This document shows, in pieces, positions 18,661 through 26,929 of a stretch of 64,000 bases of DNA. Origin of the DNA: Thermoguttaceae bacterium (GTDB lineage: Bacteria; Planctomycetota; Planctomycetia; Pirellulales; Thermoguttaceae). The notes under the pieces were generated by a model that did not search any database, was not told where the DNA came from, and saw only the letters and a list, made by a program, of their open reading frames with translations. The stretch spans positions 62,001 to 126,000 of the forward strand of contig JAGBDN010000101.1 of assembly GCA_017937485.1 (NCBI GenBank), written 5' to 3'. How positions within the stretch are numbered: position 1 is the first letter of the stretch; every line of letters begins with the position of its first letter. Both the position numbers and the translations under genes were made by a program.

Positions 18661-19779
18661 TCAACAATACGGCGCGAATGCCAGCGACGCCGCGCCCATC
18701 AGCCCGGCCTCGTACCCAAGTCCCGTTTTTTCAATCGTTAGCGTCTTATTCGTCGCTTTAAAGAGGCAACGCTCGAACGTTTCCCAAAGCGCCGGGTAAA
18801 AGAGGTCGAACGAACCGGCGACGCCGCCGCCGATCACGATCTTTTCCGGGTTGACTAGGTTCGCCGCATACGACGCCGCCCGTCCGACGTATCGTCCGGT
18901 ATCGTCGTAAACGTTGACGGCAATCGGGTTGCCGCGCCGCGCTTCGTCGGCGACGTCCGCCGCGGTCGCGCGTTGCGCCGCTTCGACCTCCGCTTTTGCG
19001 TCGACGCTTTTCTTGTTTGACGCCAAGTAACGCAACCAAGCGTCGCGCAACGCGGGCGACGCCTCGTCGTCTTCCCCGCCGTTTCCAACGTTTTCGGCGC
19101 GTTCGGCGTTTTGAGCGCTTTCGGCAATTTTAGCGACCGACTCGCGGTACCGCCGCGCGATTCCGGGGCCCGCCGCCGTCGCTTCGAGACAGCCGCGATT
19201 CCCGCAACCGCACAGGGCGCCGCCGTCCTCGACGACGTTGAAGTGCCCGATCTCCGCCGCGCCGGAAAACTTGCCCGCGTAAACCTTTCCGTCGAGAACG
19301 AGGCCGCCGCCGATCCCGTTGCTGATCGTTATCCACACGAAATTGTCGACGCCTTGACACGCGCCGAAGACTTTCTCCGCCCAAGCGCAAGCGTTGACGT
19401 CGTTGTCGGCGAACACCGGTTTCCCGAACCGCGCGCGTAACTCGTCGGCCAACGGGAAATCGGCGATTCCGGAAAAGGGCGCGTAAACCCAGTAACCGCG
19501 CTTCGGGTCGGCGACGCCCGGAATCGTCGCGCCGATCGACGCGACGGCGTCCCAACTTTCGCCGGTTTTTTCGAACGTCTCGGCGGTCGCGTCGAGAATC
19601 GCCGCCCAAACGCCGTCGCGACCGGCGTCTTTCGTTAACGCACGCCTTGCGACGCCGCGTAATTTAGTTTCGCGTCCGCCGTCCGCCGATTCGAAAACGT
19701 CGACCAACGCCGACAGCATTTTCGACCCGCCCAAATCGAGCGCCAAAATCGTCGTTTTTTTCCCCGTTGTTTCGCTCAT
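18661..19779 (-). CDS. ROK-family sugar kinase (glucokinase-like)
   Basis: The 372-residue protein has the ATP-binding start ILALDLGGSKMLSALVD, the catalytic ADNDVNACAWAE, the ROK signature region through GAAEIGHFNVVEDGG, and the zinc site H179 with C190-x-C192-x4-C197 (CGCGNRGC). Such proteins phosphorylate glucose, N-acetylmannosamine or similar sugars in the cytoplasm. The zinc motif and lack of an N-terminal helix-turn-helix mean a kinase, not a NagC-type repressor. A charged, low-complexity insertion lies at about 220-265. The C terminus has IVIGGGVAGSFDLFYPAL. The exact sugar is not determinable. Confidence 0.88.
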   Translation of the reverse strand: MSETTGKKTTILALDLGGSKMLSALVDVFESADGGRETKLRGVARRALTKDAGRDGVWAAILDATAETFEKTGESWDAVASIGATIPGVADPKRGYWVYAPFSGIADFPLADELRARFGKPVFADNDVNACAWAEKVFGACQGVDNFVWITISNGIGGGLVLDGKVYAGKFSGAAEIGHFNVVEDGGALCGCGNRGCLEATAAGPGIARRYRESVAKIAESAQNAERAENVGNGGEDDEASPALRDAWLRYLASNKKSVDAKAEVEAAQRATAADVADEARRGNPIAVNVYDDTGRYVGRAASYAANLVNPEKIVIGGGVAGSFDLFYPALWETFERCLFKATNKTLTIEKTGLGYEAGLMGAASLAFAPYC

Positions 19780-19857
19780 TTCGTCGCCCTTATATTCCGA
19801 CCGCCGCCAACCGACCGTCTTTTGATTTTTTCAAAATCGACGCTTTTTTCAAACTTT

Positions 19858-20721
19858 TCAAACGCGGTTTCGTTTCGCCGCCTCGACGCGTTCGGCGACG
19901 ACGTCGTTTTCGGCGAAATACGAGTCCGCCGAGTCCCAAGCGTCGAGATAAGTCGCGTAAATCGGTTCGTTAGCGGATTCGTCCTCCAAGAAACGGCGCG
20001 TTTCGTCGACCAGTTCCGCTTCGCGCTCCGGCGTTATTCGACCGCAAAGAACCTGCGTTCGCAGAAAAACGAAATACGCGTCCAAGACGTCGCAACGGCA
20101 ATATCGGTGAATCTCGTCCAACTCGCCGGCGTCGAACATATCTTGCACCATATCGCCCTTAGTTCCGATTTTACCCGGTTTGCGCAAAATTTTCGCCGCG
20201 ACGTTCAAACCGGAAACGAACTGCGTCGCGCCGAAATTCGTCAAAAAGTCGTATAAATCGAGGTGCGCCGAGCCGTACCGGTTGCGCGGCTGATCGAAAC
20301 TGCGCTTGTCGACCGCGAACCACTCCGGAATCGGAATTCCGTACCGAAACGCCGTCAGCTCCATCAGCGGCACGTCGAACCCGCGCCCGTTGAAGGTAAC
20401 GAACGTCGGTCGGTCGTAATAGCGCCAACCGTCCCAAAAACGTTCGCAAATCTTTCGCGGACCGCCGTCTTCGACGCGCAGAACGGTTATGTCGGCGAGC
20501 GAAAAGTCGTCGCGCACCTTTCCTAACGCCAACGAAATTGGAACTTGGAACGTATGCGGAATGAAGTCGCTTCCCTTCTTTTCCCTCAACTCGTCGCGAT
20601 ATTCGCGGAGCGCTTGCGTCGGCTCCGTTTCAAAATTCGTTCGCGTCGCGGCGATCAACGCCGGATCGGCGACGCTCTCAATGTCGAAAACTAAATAACG
20701 AATCGAATCTTTCGCGCTCAT
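19858..20721 (-). CDS. Predicted 3'-5' exonuclease, PolB exonuclease-related
   Basis: The 287-residue protein belongs to the predicted exonucleases related to the PolB proofreading domain (PF10108-like). The DEDD pattern is visible as YLVFDIESVAD at the N terminus, VTFNGRGFDVPLMELTAFRYG in the middle, and a C-terminal acidic stretch in RYCRCDVLDAYFVFLR. No polymerase domain follows, so it is a stand-alone nuclease, probably in DNA or RNA repair or processing. It is transcribed after the efp terminator and before the ROK kinase, each as a separate unit by spacing. Confidence 0.82.
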   Translation of the reverse strand: MSAKDSIRYLVFDIESVADPALIAATRTNFETEPTQALREYRDELREKKGSDFIPHTFQVPISLALGKVRDDFSLADITVLRVEDGGPRKICERFWDGWRYYDRPTFVTFNGRGFDVPLMELTAFRYGIPIPEWFAVDKRSFDQPRNRYGSAHLDLYDFLTNFGATQFVSGLNVAAKILRKPGKIGTKGDMVQDMFDAGELDEIHRYCRCDVLDAYFVFLRTQVLCGRITPEREAELVDETRRFLEDESANEPIYATYLDAWDSADSYFAENDVVAERVEAAKRNRV

Positions 20722-20919
20722 CGTTTGATTCCTTAATTTCAGCGCCGATTTTCATTCCTCGCCGCCGTTACGTCGTCCTTGATATTTAACGTTGCGTTTT
20801 TCACGTTTTCAAAAAGAGTCGCGACGCCCTTTTTAACGTTTTACGCCGTTCGCGTCGCCAACGCGACGTCAAAGCGAAAATTTTCTCCAAAATTCTCGCT
20901 AATTTTCGGCGCTCGCAAT

Positions 20920-20968
20920 AAAAAAACGAGACGCGAAAACGGGAGCCGCCTCGTCGCCTCGTTTTTTT
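20920..20968 (-). terminator. Rho-independent terminator downstream of efp
   Basis: A run of A (20920-20926) followed by CGAG, and CTCG followed by seven T (20958-20968), can pair as an 11-bp outer stem. Read leftwards it ends in a T run. It lies between the end of efp and the exonuclease gene and could work on both strands. Confidence 0.6.
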
Positions 20969-20998
20969 ACGTCGACGCAAGTTATTAAGCGTCGAACG

Positions 20999-21060
20999 TT
21001 TAACGCGTTCGACGTTCGCGCGGGCGCCGACCTTAACAACTCGCCGGTTTCGACGAAATG
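20999..21060 (-). repeat. Degenerate duplicate of the efp 3' end
   Basis: This stretch resembles the last codons of efp (21077-21147): both contain TTAACGCGTTCGACGT, CGACCTT and CGCCGGTTT followed by CAACGAA- or CGACGAA-like sequence, with small indels. It appears to be a decayed partial tandem copy of the gene end and has no start of its own. Confidence 0.55.
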
Positions 21061-21073
21061 TCTCGCCGTCAAA

Positions 21074-21640
21074 TTACTTAACGCGTTCGACGTATTCGTT
21101 CGTGCGCGTGTCGACCTTGATGACTTCGCCGGTTTCAACGAAGTTCGGGACGATGATTTCGGCGCCGGTTTCGAGCTTCGCCGGTTTCGTAACGTTCGTC
21201 GCGGTGTTGCCGCGGACGGCCGGTTCGGTGTACTCGACCTTCAGAATAACGTGGTTCGGCGGGGTGATCCCGATCGGGTTGTTGTTGTAAAGGAGCATTT
21301 TGCACGGCATTTCCGGAAGGAGGTACTTCCAAGCGTCGTCGAGCGCGTCCTTTTGGAGTTCGTATTGTTCGAACGTTTCTTGTTCCATAAAGAAGTACGT
21401 GCCGCCCATTTCGTAAAGGAAGGAGACGTCCGCTTCGTGAATGTCGGCGCCTTCGAGCGAATCGCCGTTTTTGTACGTGCGTTCGAGGATCGTGCCGCGG
21501 TTCAGGTCGCGGAGTTTGCACTTGTAGAGCGCTTGACCTTTCCCCGGTTTGACAAATTGGCATTCGACCATAATGAACGGATTTCCGTCAATTTGGACTT
21601 TCAGGCCTTTACGAAATTCGCTGGTGTTGTAAGATGGCAT
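21074..21640 (-). CDS. efp: Translation elongation factor P
   Basis: EF-P relieves ribosome stalling at polyproline runs. The 188-residue length is standard. The N-terminal KOW-like domain has FVKPGKGQALYKCKLRDLNRG, with the modifiable Lys at position 34, followed by the two OB domains (EMGGTYFFMEQETFEQYEL; MLLYNNNPIGITPPNHVILK). The tail VDTRTNEYVERVK is complete. A divergent epmB-like gene starts about 210 bases upstream, supporting beta-lysylation at Lys34. The 3' end has a decayed duplicate just downstream. Confidence 0.96.
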   Translation of the reverse strand: MPSYNTSEFRKGLKVQIDGNPFIMVECQFVKPGKGQALYKCKLRDLNRGTILERTYKNGDSLEGADIHEADVSFLYEMGGTYFFMEQETFEQYELQKDALDDAWKYLLPEMPCKMLLYNNNPIGITPPNHVILKVEYTEPAVRGNTATNVTKPAKLETGAEIIVPNFVETGEVIKVDTRTNEYVERVK

Positions 21641-21851
21641 TGGGTTTTCCTTCGTTTCGATGGAGTCGATTGGAAATTATTGTTTCAAAATCATTTGATT
21701 TCGCTGTTTTCAATTTTGGGTCGAGCGTTTCAAAACGGGCGTTTTTCGACGCGTCGCCGACGCTCTTTCCCCGACGTTTTCAAGTCGTTTGAAAACGAAA
21801 GATTTCGAACGTTTTTCTATTTTCTTTCATTTTCGCCGGAGTTTCGCCGTT

Positions 21852-23060
21852 ATGCAGGCCGCCGTTTCCGATTTTTACGAACGCCGTTCGCTTTCCGCGT
21901 TGGAAAAAACGTTAAAAACGCGTTTCATCGTCGACGTCGACGAATTTTGCCGACGTTTGGAACTCCCGGACGACTTCGCGAAAGACGCTCGGGAAGCGGC
22001 GCGCGCTTTTCCGTTCCTTTTTCCGGAATCGGCGCTCTCTCGCATTCGCAAGGGCGACCCGGACGACCCGCTTTTAAGGCAGTTTTTGCCGCGTTCGAAC
22101 GAACTCGACGTCGTTCCGGGATTCGAAACCGACCCGCTTTGCGAACAGGGCGAACTCGCCTACCCGGACGCGCCTTGCCTGCTGCAAAAATACGCCGGAC
22201 GCGTTCTTGCGCTGACGACGAACGCTTGCGCGGCGCGTTGCCGCTTCTGTTTTCGCCGTCATTTTCCGAAAAATCGGGCGCTCTTCCCGCTTCCGACGGA
22301 CGATCGCGCCGGTTTTGACGATTCTCCGAGCGGCGGTTCGGACCGTTCACTCGCCGCGTCGCCGACGACGGAATCGAACGCCGTCGACGGAACCGACGTC
22401 GCCGACGACGCTCGCGCTTATTTCGACCGGATTTTCGCGGGCGTTCGCGCCGACGCGTCGATCTCAGAGCTGATTTTCAGCGGGGGCGACCCGTTGACCC
22501 TCGACGACGCCGAACTAAGAACGCTCCTCCATTATATCAGAACAATCGAAAGTGTTAAGAGGGTCCGTTTTCATTCCCGCGTTCCCGTTTTGTGTCCGGG
22601 TCGAATCGGCGACGACTTCCCGAACGCCGACGAGTTCGTCGCGTCCGGCCCCGCCGCCGAATCGCGTCTCCCGCTCGTTTTGCATCTAACGCTGCACGTC
22701 GATTCGGCCAACGAAATCGATTCGCAGGTCGAACGCGCCCTTCTTTCGCTCCGGCGACGCGGGTACGTTTTAACGTCGCAAACCGTTCTTCTTCAAGGCG
22801 TTAACGATTCCGTCGACGCGCTCGCCGCCCTCTTCGAAAAGTTGATCGACGTCGGCGTTTTGCCCTATTACCTGCATCAGCTCGACCGAACGCAAGGCGC
22901 GGCGGCGTTCGAAGTTTCGACGGAACGCGGACTCGAAATCGTCCGCCAACTCGGCGAGCGGCTCCCCGGTTACGCCGTCCCGCGGTACGTTCGCGAACTT
23001 CCGAACCGCCCGATGAAAACGAAAATTCTTCAAGAAAAACTCGACGGTTTTAACGATTAG
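21852..23060 (+). CDS. epmB: EF-P beta-lysylation enzyme EpmB-like (lysine 2,3-aminomutase family)
   Basis: This is a radical SAM, PLP-dependent lysine aminomutase of 402 residues from ATG 21852 (an upstream ATG at 21789 is less likely). The [4Fe-4S] motif is C126-x3-C130-x2-C133 in NACAARCRFCFRRHF. DPLLRQFLPRSNEL, ELIFSGGDPLTLDD and the PLP-region VLPYYLHQLDRTQGAAAFEV are typical of EpmB. Length exceeds E. coli EpmB by about 60, partly through an acidic/Ser-rich insertion at 146-185. Its place opposite efp supports making (R)-beta-lysine for EF-P Lys34. EpmA, which attaches it, is not in this window. Confidence 0.86.
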   Translation: MQAAVSDFYERRSLSALEKTLKTRFIVDVDEFCRRLELPDDFAKDAREAARAFPFLFPESALSRIRKGDPDDPLLRQFLPRSNELDVVPGFETDPLCEQGELAYPDAPCLLQKYAGRVLALTTNACAARCRFCFRRHFPKNRALFPLPTDDRAGFDDSPSGGSDRSLAASPTTESNAVDGTDVADDARAYFDRIFAGVRADASISELIFSGGDPLTLDDAELRTLLHYIRTIESVKRVRFHSRVPVLCPGRIGDDFPNADEFVASGPAAESRLPLVLHLTLHVDSANEIDSQVERALLSLRRRGYVLTSQTVLLQGVNDSVDALAALFEKLIDVGVLPYYLHQLDRTQGAAAFEVSTERGLEIVRQLGERLPGYAVPRYVRELPNRPMKTKILQEKLDGFND

Positions 23061-23561
23061 AACGATTTTGCGGCTTAACATTCCGCTTTCGACGCGCTCC
23101 GCAAACGCTCGACGTTCCTTTTCCAACCCGACGCCGAGCGTTCGCCGCCGTCCTTTACGCCGGTTTGGGCGCGGCCAATTTCGACGCCGCTTCCCTATTT
23201 TTCTCAATCGCCGCCGTCGTCTTTTTTCTCGGCGGCAAGAAGTCGACGCCCCGGGTTCGGGTTCCCGCTCTCGACGCGTTCAGCCGGGTCGGCGTTCCGT
23301 TTTCGTCGCGTTCGTTCCAACGTTCCGTTTTCGACGCGTTCGGTCGATTCGACGTTCCGCTTAACCGCAAACGCCGGTTCGGAGGCGGCTCCTTTTCGAC
23401 GACGCAAGAAAACGCCCCCCGACGCCGAAGCGCGAAAGGCCCGAACGAGCCGTTTCGCCGCGACCCGTTCGGTTTCGCTCCGTCTTCGACGTTAAAGAGC
23501 GCGTTAAGAAGCGCCGCCGTCAAAAAGCGACGCTTTGATTTTCATTAAATTCGCTCGAAAA
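23061..23561. other. Intergenic region without a supported gene
   Basis: This stretch lies between epmB and a Gfo/Idh/MocA gene. Two overlapping open frames (plus 23165-23548, minus 23155-23523) each begin at TTG, are Arg/Ser-rich with no family motif, and lack a clear Shine-Dalgarno. I treat both as chance frames in GC-rich DNA, though the plus one has a short hydrophobic segment. Confidence 0.45.
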
Positions 23562-25019
23562 TCAGACAATCTCCGGAACGACGAACGGCGCGCGGTACTC
23601 GCGTTTGAGGAACGAGTTGCCCATTTCCGCCATTTCGCCGACGAATTGGCATTTGTCGCCGTCGAACGTCATCGTCGGGCTGACTTTGATTTCCGAATCG
23701 ATCATCGAAATACCGTTCGTGCGGAGCGTCTTTTCGGCGCTCGCCAAAATGTCTTGCCAAGGTTTCCCGGCGCTCGCTCCGGCTTCGGCGACGCGGGCCG
23801 CGTCGTCGCGGGTCATCGTCTTGCCGCAACGGAACGCGATGTTCGCCAAGTTGCACCATTCGCTCGTCGCCTTCCCGATTTCAACTTCGGCGTTGAGCAT
23901 CGTCGGGTCTTGCGCCAAAACGGCTTCGACGAAGTTGCGTTGGTGATCGCGTTGGCCGCTGTCGCCCTTGAACGTCTTGATAACCTTGCCGTCTTTATCG
24001 AGCGCTTTGGCGCTGCCGCGTTGGCCTTCGAGCGTCCCGCCTTCGCAGAACGCGACGTACCCGCTTCCCGGTCCTTGACGGTCGCCCGCCGACTTCGAGC
24101 CCTTCATCGCGAGCGTCGAAAGTCCAAGAACGACCGGGATTTCGCCCGCGTCGAAGTAAACGAAGTGAATGTTCGGCGTTTCCCCGGCGTCGTTGTAACC
24201 GGAGCGCGACCCGCCGGCGAAAATGCGTTTCGGGAAAGCGAGCGAGTCGAGGAGAACGTTGTTGCGGCAGTCGTCGAGGACGTGGACGCCCCAGTTCCCC
24301 ATTTCGCCGGTGCCGGTGTTCCAGTCCCAGTGCCAGTCGTATTGGAGTTTGTCGCGGTAAATCGGGAGATCCGCCGCCGGGCCGAGCCAAAGGTTTTTGT
24401 CGACGTTTTTCGGGAATTCCATCGGCGTCGCGCGTTTGCCGATTGGGTTGCGCGGGCTGTAATGGTTGACGCGAGCGGCGAAGATTTTGCCGAGCGCTTT
24501 TTCTTCGTGCAGGAACTTTTTGATTTCCGCTTGCATTTTGTCGCTGCGTTGTTGCATCCCGACTTGACAGACGCGCTTATATTTGCGGGCGGCGGCGACG
24601 GTTTGACGGCCTTCCCAAATCGAGTGCGCGAGCGGTTTTTCGACGTAAACGTCTTTCCCGGCTTCCATCGCCCAAATGGCGCCGAGGCAGTGCCAATGGT
24701 CGCAAGTCGCGACGATAACGGCGTCGATATCTTTATCGTCGAGGAGGGCGCGCGGGTCGGAGAACGTTTTCGCTTTTTCGAAACGTTTTTTCGTCGATTC
24801 GACGCGGCTCGCGTCCGGGTCGCAAAGGGCGACGATATCGACTTCCGGCATCGGCGCGAACCCGCCGAGGAGTTCGTTGGCGCGACCGCCGCAGCTGATC
24901 GAGCCGAGTCGAATTCGTTCGTTGGCGCCGCGAACAATTTGAGCCGGAGCCGGGAAACACGAAGCGACGCCCGCCGCGACGCCGAGACCGATGAATTGAC
25001 GACGATTTAACGAAGCCAT
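23562..25019 (-). CDS. Tat-exported Gfo/Idh/MocA-family oxidoreductase
   Basis: The protein has 485 residues. A twin-Arg signal (NRRQFIGLGVAAGVASCF) precedes a Rossmann domain whose ISCGGRANELLGGF takes the place of the usual GxGxxG, then VVATCDHWHCLGAIWAMEAGKDVYVEKPLAH, the EKP motif of the catalytic Lys. The C-terminal alpha/beta domain follows, with WHWDWNTGTGEMGNWGVH. Planctomycetes carry many such exported dehydrogenases, thought to act on sugars or inositol-like compounds in the periplasm with tightly bound cofactor. The substrate cannot be told here. It resembles the gene at 34.6-36.0 kb in layout but not closely in sequence. Confidence 0.9.
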   Translation of the reverse strand: MASLNRRQFIGLGVAAGVASCFPAPAQIVRGANERIRLGSISCGGRANELLGGFAPMPEVDIVALCDPDASRVESTKKRFEKAKTFSDPRALLDDKDIDAVIVATCDHWHCLGAIWAMEAGKDVYVEKPLAHSIWEGRQTVAAARKYKRVCQVGMQQRSDKMQAEIKKFLHEEKALGKIFAARVNHYSPRNPIGKRATPMEFPKNVDKNLWLGPAADLPIYRDKLQYDWHWDWNTGTGEMGNWGVHVLDDCRNNVLLDSLAFPKRIFAGGSRSGYNDAGETPNIHFVYFDAGEIPVVLGLSTLAMKGSKSAGDRQGPGSGYVAFCEGGTLEGQRGSAKALDKDGKVIKTFKGDSGQRDHQRNFVEAVLAQDPTMLNAEVEIGKATSEWCNLANIAFRCGKTMTRDDAARVAEAGASAGKPWQDILASAEKTLRTNGISMIDSEIKVSPTMTFDGDKCQFVGEMAEMGNSFLKREYRAPFVVPEIV

Positions 25020-25323
25020 AATTATTCCTTATCTTTCTATTAGCACAACTAATAAACCCACGAACGTCCGCCGCTAAAACCGACAAAGTCGGCAAATCCA
25101 ATCGTTCAAACAACTGAAAAAGCGGCTCGGGCGACGATTAAAAAGGCTCTAAACGCTTCTCTTCGCCCCGGCGAAACGGCCAAAGCCGTCGTCGCGTTCG
25201 CGTCATTTAATCTATCGTCGATTTTACCAAAACGCGCGGCGGTTTTAAAGCGGCAAATCTAAAGAAACGCCGAAATTTTCCAAAAAACCGAAAAAAACGC
25301 TTCCCGCGCCGCTTGCGCCGACG
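25020..25323. other. Intergenic region
   Basis: This holds the presumed promoter and leader of the Gfo/Idh/MocA gene and the end region of the zinc-ribbon membrane protein gene. I see AT-rich patches but no promoter match or gene worth reporting. Confidence 0.4.
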
Positions 25324-26637
25324 TTAACGGTCGTATTTGCTCAACCGTTCCGGCGACGCGTCGTATTTGCCGAGCCGTTTTTTCTCTTCCAGCTCCTCCG
25401 CTTTCCGCGCTCGTTCGACCTCGACCAACGCCGCGCTCCGTTCCCGCTCGACTCGTTCCCGTTCGGCCCGTTCCCGTTCGGCCCGTTCCCGCTCGACTCG
25501 TTCCCGTTCGGCCCGTTCCCGTTCGGCGACTTCCGTTTCGTCGGGCGTTTCCTCGACGGCGACCGGCGCGACGCGGTTCGTCGGCGGCGCGGCCAGCGTT
25601 TGCTCTTGTTTGAACGCGATCTCTTCCGTTCCGAGCGATTCGTCGCGTCCTCCCAACGCCGCGAACGCTCGGTCGACCGCCTCTTCTCGTTCGTCGCTAA
25701 GTTCCGGACGCGACGCGACGTCCGCGTTTTCCGCCGACGCCCCGAAAAATCCCGTTTCAAGAGCCGCGTCCGTCCAATTCGCAACGCTCCGCGCTTCGTC
25801 CCCTAACGACGCGTCGTCCGGCGCCGTTTCGTCGAGCGGTTCGGTCGCCGCCGCTTCTTTGATTTCGGAACCGTTCAACGCAAGGGGCTTTTTCCCTTGA
25901 AAACGGTTTTCTTCGCTCCCGGCCCGCCCTTCGAGAACCGCCAAAACAACCGCCGTTCCGATTATCGCGAACCAAAACTGTCGAACGCTTTCGACGCCTA
26001 ACTCCCCCTCGACCGCTCCCGTCGCGCATCCGAAAAAATACAAAACCGCGAACGCCGGAAAAACGAGCCGGGCCAGCCGAAAATACTCCAACCATTGAAA
26101 CGTCGATTTGTCGACTTCTCGCCCCCAAGCTAAATTCGTTCGAATATCGATCAAATCGGAGCGCAATTTCACGTCGTTCGCCGTCGCCGCGAGATTTTCC
26201 CCCGGCGTCGCGTTCAAGCGTTTTAATCGATTCCAAGAAGCGACGGCGAAACAAGCGACCGCGGCGCACGTCGCCGTCGCCAATAAAAGGGTCCAAAGAT
26301 TCGCGTCGACCGTCAAAAGAGGCGTCGACGCGATCGCCGCCGCCACCCCGCCGAAGACCGGCGCGAAAATCGTTCCGTCCGCGTCCCCGACGCTAAAGCA
26401 AGCCAACGTCTCGGAAGAATAACGTCCGCAATTCGGACACGGCTTGTCGAGCGCGGTTCGTTCTCGAACATTTTTCAACATTTTCTCGGCTTCGACGCGA
26501 GCTTCCGCTTCGGATTTTTGGGACGTTCCCGCCGCTTCGCCCGAAATTGGATACTCGTAAACCGCGCCGCAATAAGAACAAAAATGCCGCCGACGGAAAG
26601 AATACGGAAGTCGGTAAGAATAGTTTTTTTCGCTCAT
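25324..26637 (-). CDS. Membrane protein with N-terminal zinc ribbon and C-terminal ER-rich coiled coil
   Basis: The protein has 437 residues and no known family. Residues 19-70 hold two CxxC pairs (HFCSYCGAVYEY and KPCPNCGRYSSE), a zinc ribbon. Four hydrophobic stretches follow in the middle (IFAPVFGGVAAAIAS, LWTLLLATATCAAVACFAVAS, LVFPAFAVLYFFGCA, FWFAIIGTAVVLAVL). The C-terminal half is acidic and then becomes a highly charged repeat (AERERAERERVERER), predicted to be a long coiled coil, ending in two KYD-containing copies (GKYDASPERLSKYDR). It looks like a membrane-anchored scaffold. The function is unknown. Confidence 0.7.
   Translation of the reverse strand: MSEKNYSYRLPYSFRRRHFCSYCGAVYEYPISGEAAGTSQKSEAEARVEAEKMLKNVRERTALDKPCPNCGRYSSETLACFSVGDADGTIFAPVFGGVAAAIASTPLLTVDANLWTLLLATATCAAVACFAVASWNRLKRLNATPGENLAATANDVKLRSDLIDIRTNLAWGREVDKSTFQWLEYFRLARLVFPAFAVLYFFGCATGAVEGELGVESVRQFWFAIIGTAVVLAVLEGRAGSEENRFQGKKPLALNGSEIKEAAATEPLDETAPDDASLGDEARSVANWTDAALETGFFGASAENADVASRPELSDEREEAVDRAFAALGGRDESLGTEEIAFKQEQTLAAPPTNRVAPVAVEETPDETEVAERERAERERVERERAERERAERERVERERSAALVEVERARKAEELEEKKRLGKYDASPERLSKYDR
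25441..25530 (-). repeat. 15-bp tandem repeat encoding the ER-rich coiled coil
   Basis: There are six consecutive 15-bp units starting TTCCCG on the plus strand, in the order A-B-B-A-B-B', where A carries CTCGACTCG and B carries TTCGGCCCG. The array is therefore nearly a perfect 45-bp duplication. It encodes RERxE five-residue repeats and is liable to in-frame length change. Confidence 0.9.
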
Positions 26638-26842
26638 TTTTCGCCGCTCGCCTCTTATTTGAAAGTCGCCGAAAGGTCGGAAGGCTTGAACCGTTCGAAA
26701 ACGCCGGAAGTCGCCGTCGAGCCGCGTTCTTCAAACGCGTTTTGCCTTTCCTTATTAATAATAATCGACTTTTCAATAAAATTCAAGCGAAAACCGCCGA
26801 ACGACGCCGCGTCCAAGAAAATAACGCGCTTAGAAAAAAAAC

Positions 26843-26882
26843 AAACGCGGCGGCGATTCCTTGAAAAATCGCCGCCGCGTTT
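26843..26882 (-). terminator. Strong Rho-independent terminator after nadK
   Basis: Perfect 16-bp inverted repeat (26843-26858 with 26867-26882), loop of 8. On the minus strand it is followed by GTTTGTTTTTTTT. It lies between the nadK stop and the next gene. Confidence 0.85.
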
Positions 26883-26929
26883 CAAGACGGTTTCTCCGCT
26901 ATTTACCGCCGTCCAACAGCGTCGCCCGC

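Noticed and set aside
20899..21138. Second small gene downstream of efp
   Set aside because: It is an antisense/off-frame reading of the efp tail and its decayed duplicate with no start signal.
23155..23548. Opposed 122- and 127-residue frames
   Set aside because: Both start at TTG, have no motif or Shine-Dalgarno, and are Arg/Ser-rich like other chance frames.
23535..25010. 491-residue plus-strand ORF
   Set aside because: It overlaps the exported oxidoreductase antisense and has no family signal.
25441..25530. CRISPR array
   Set aside because: The 15-bp units are continuous, without spacers, and lie in a coding frame, so they are a protein repeat.
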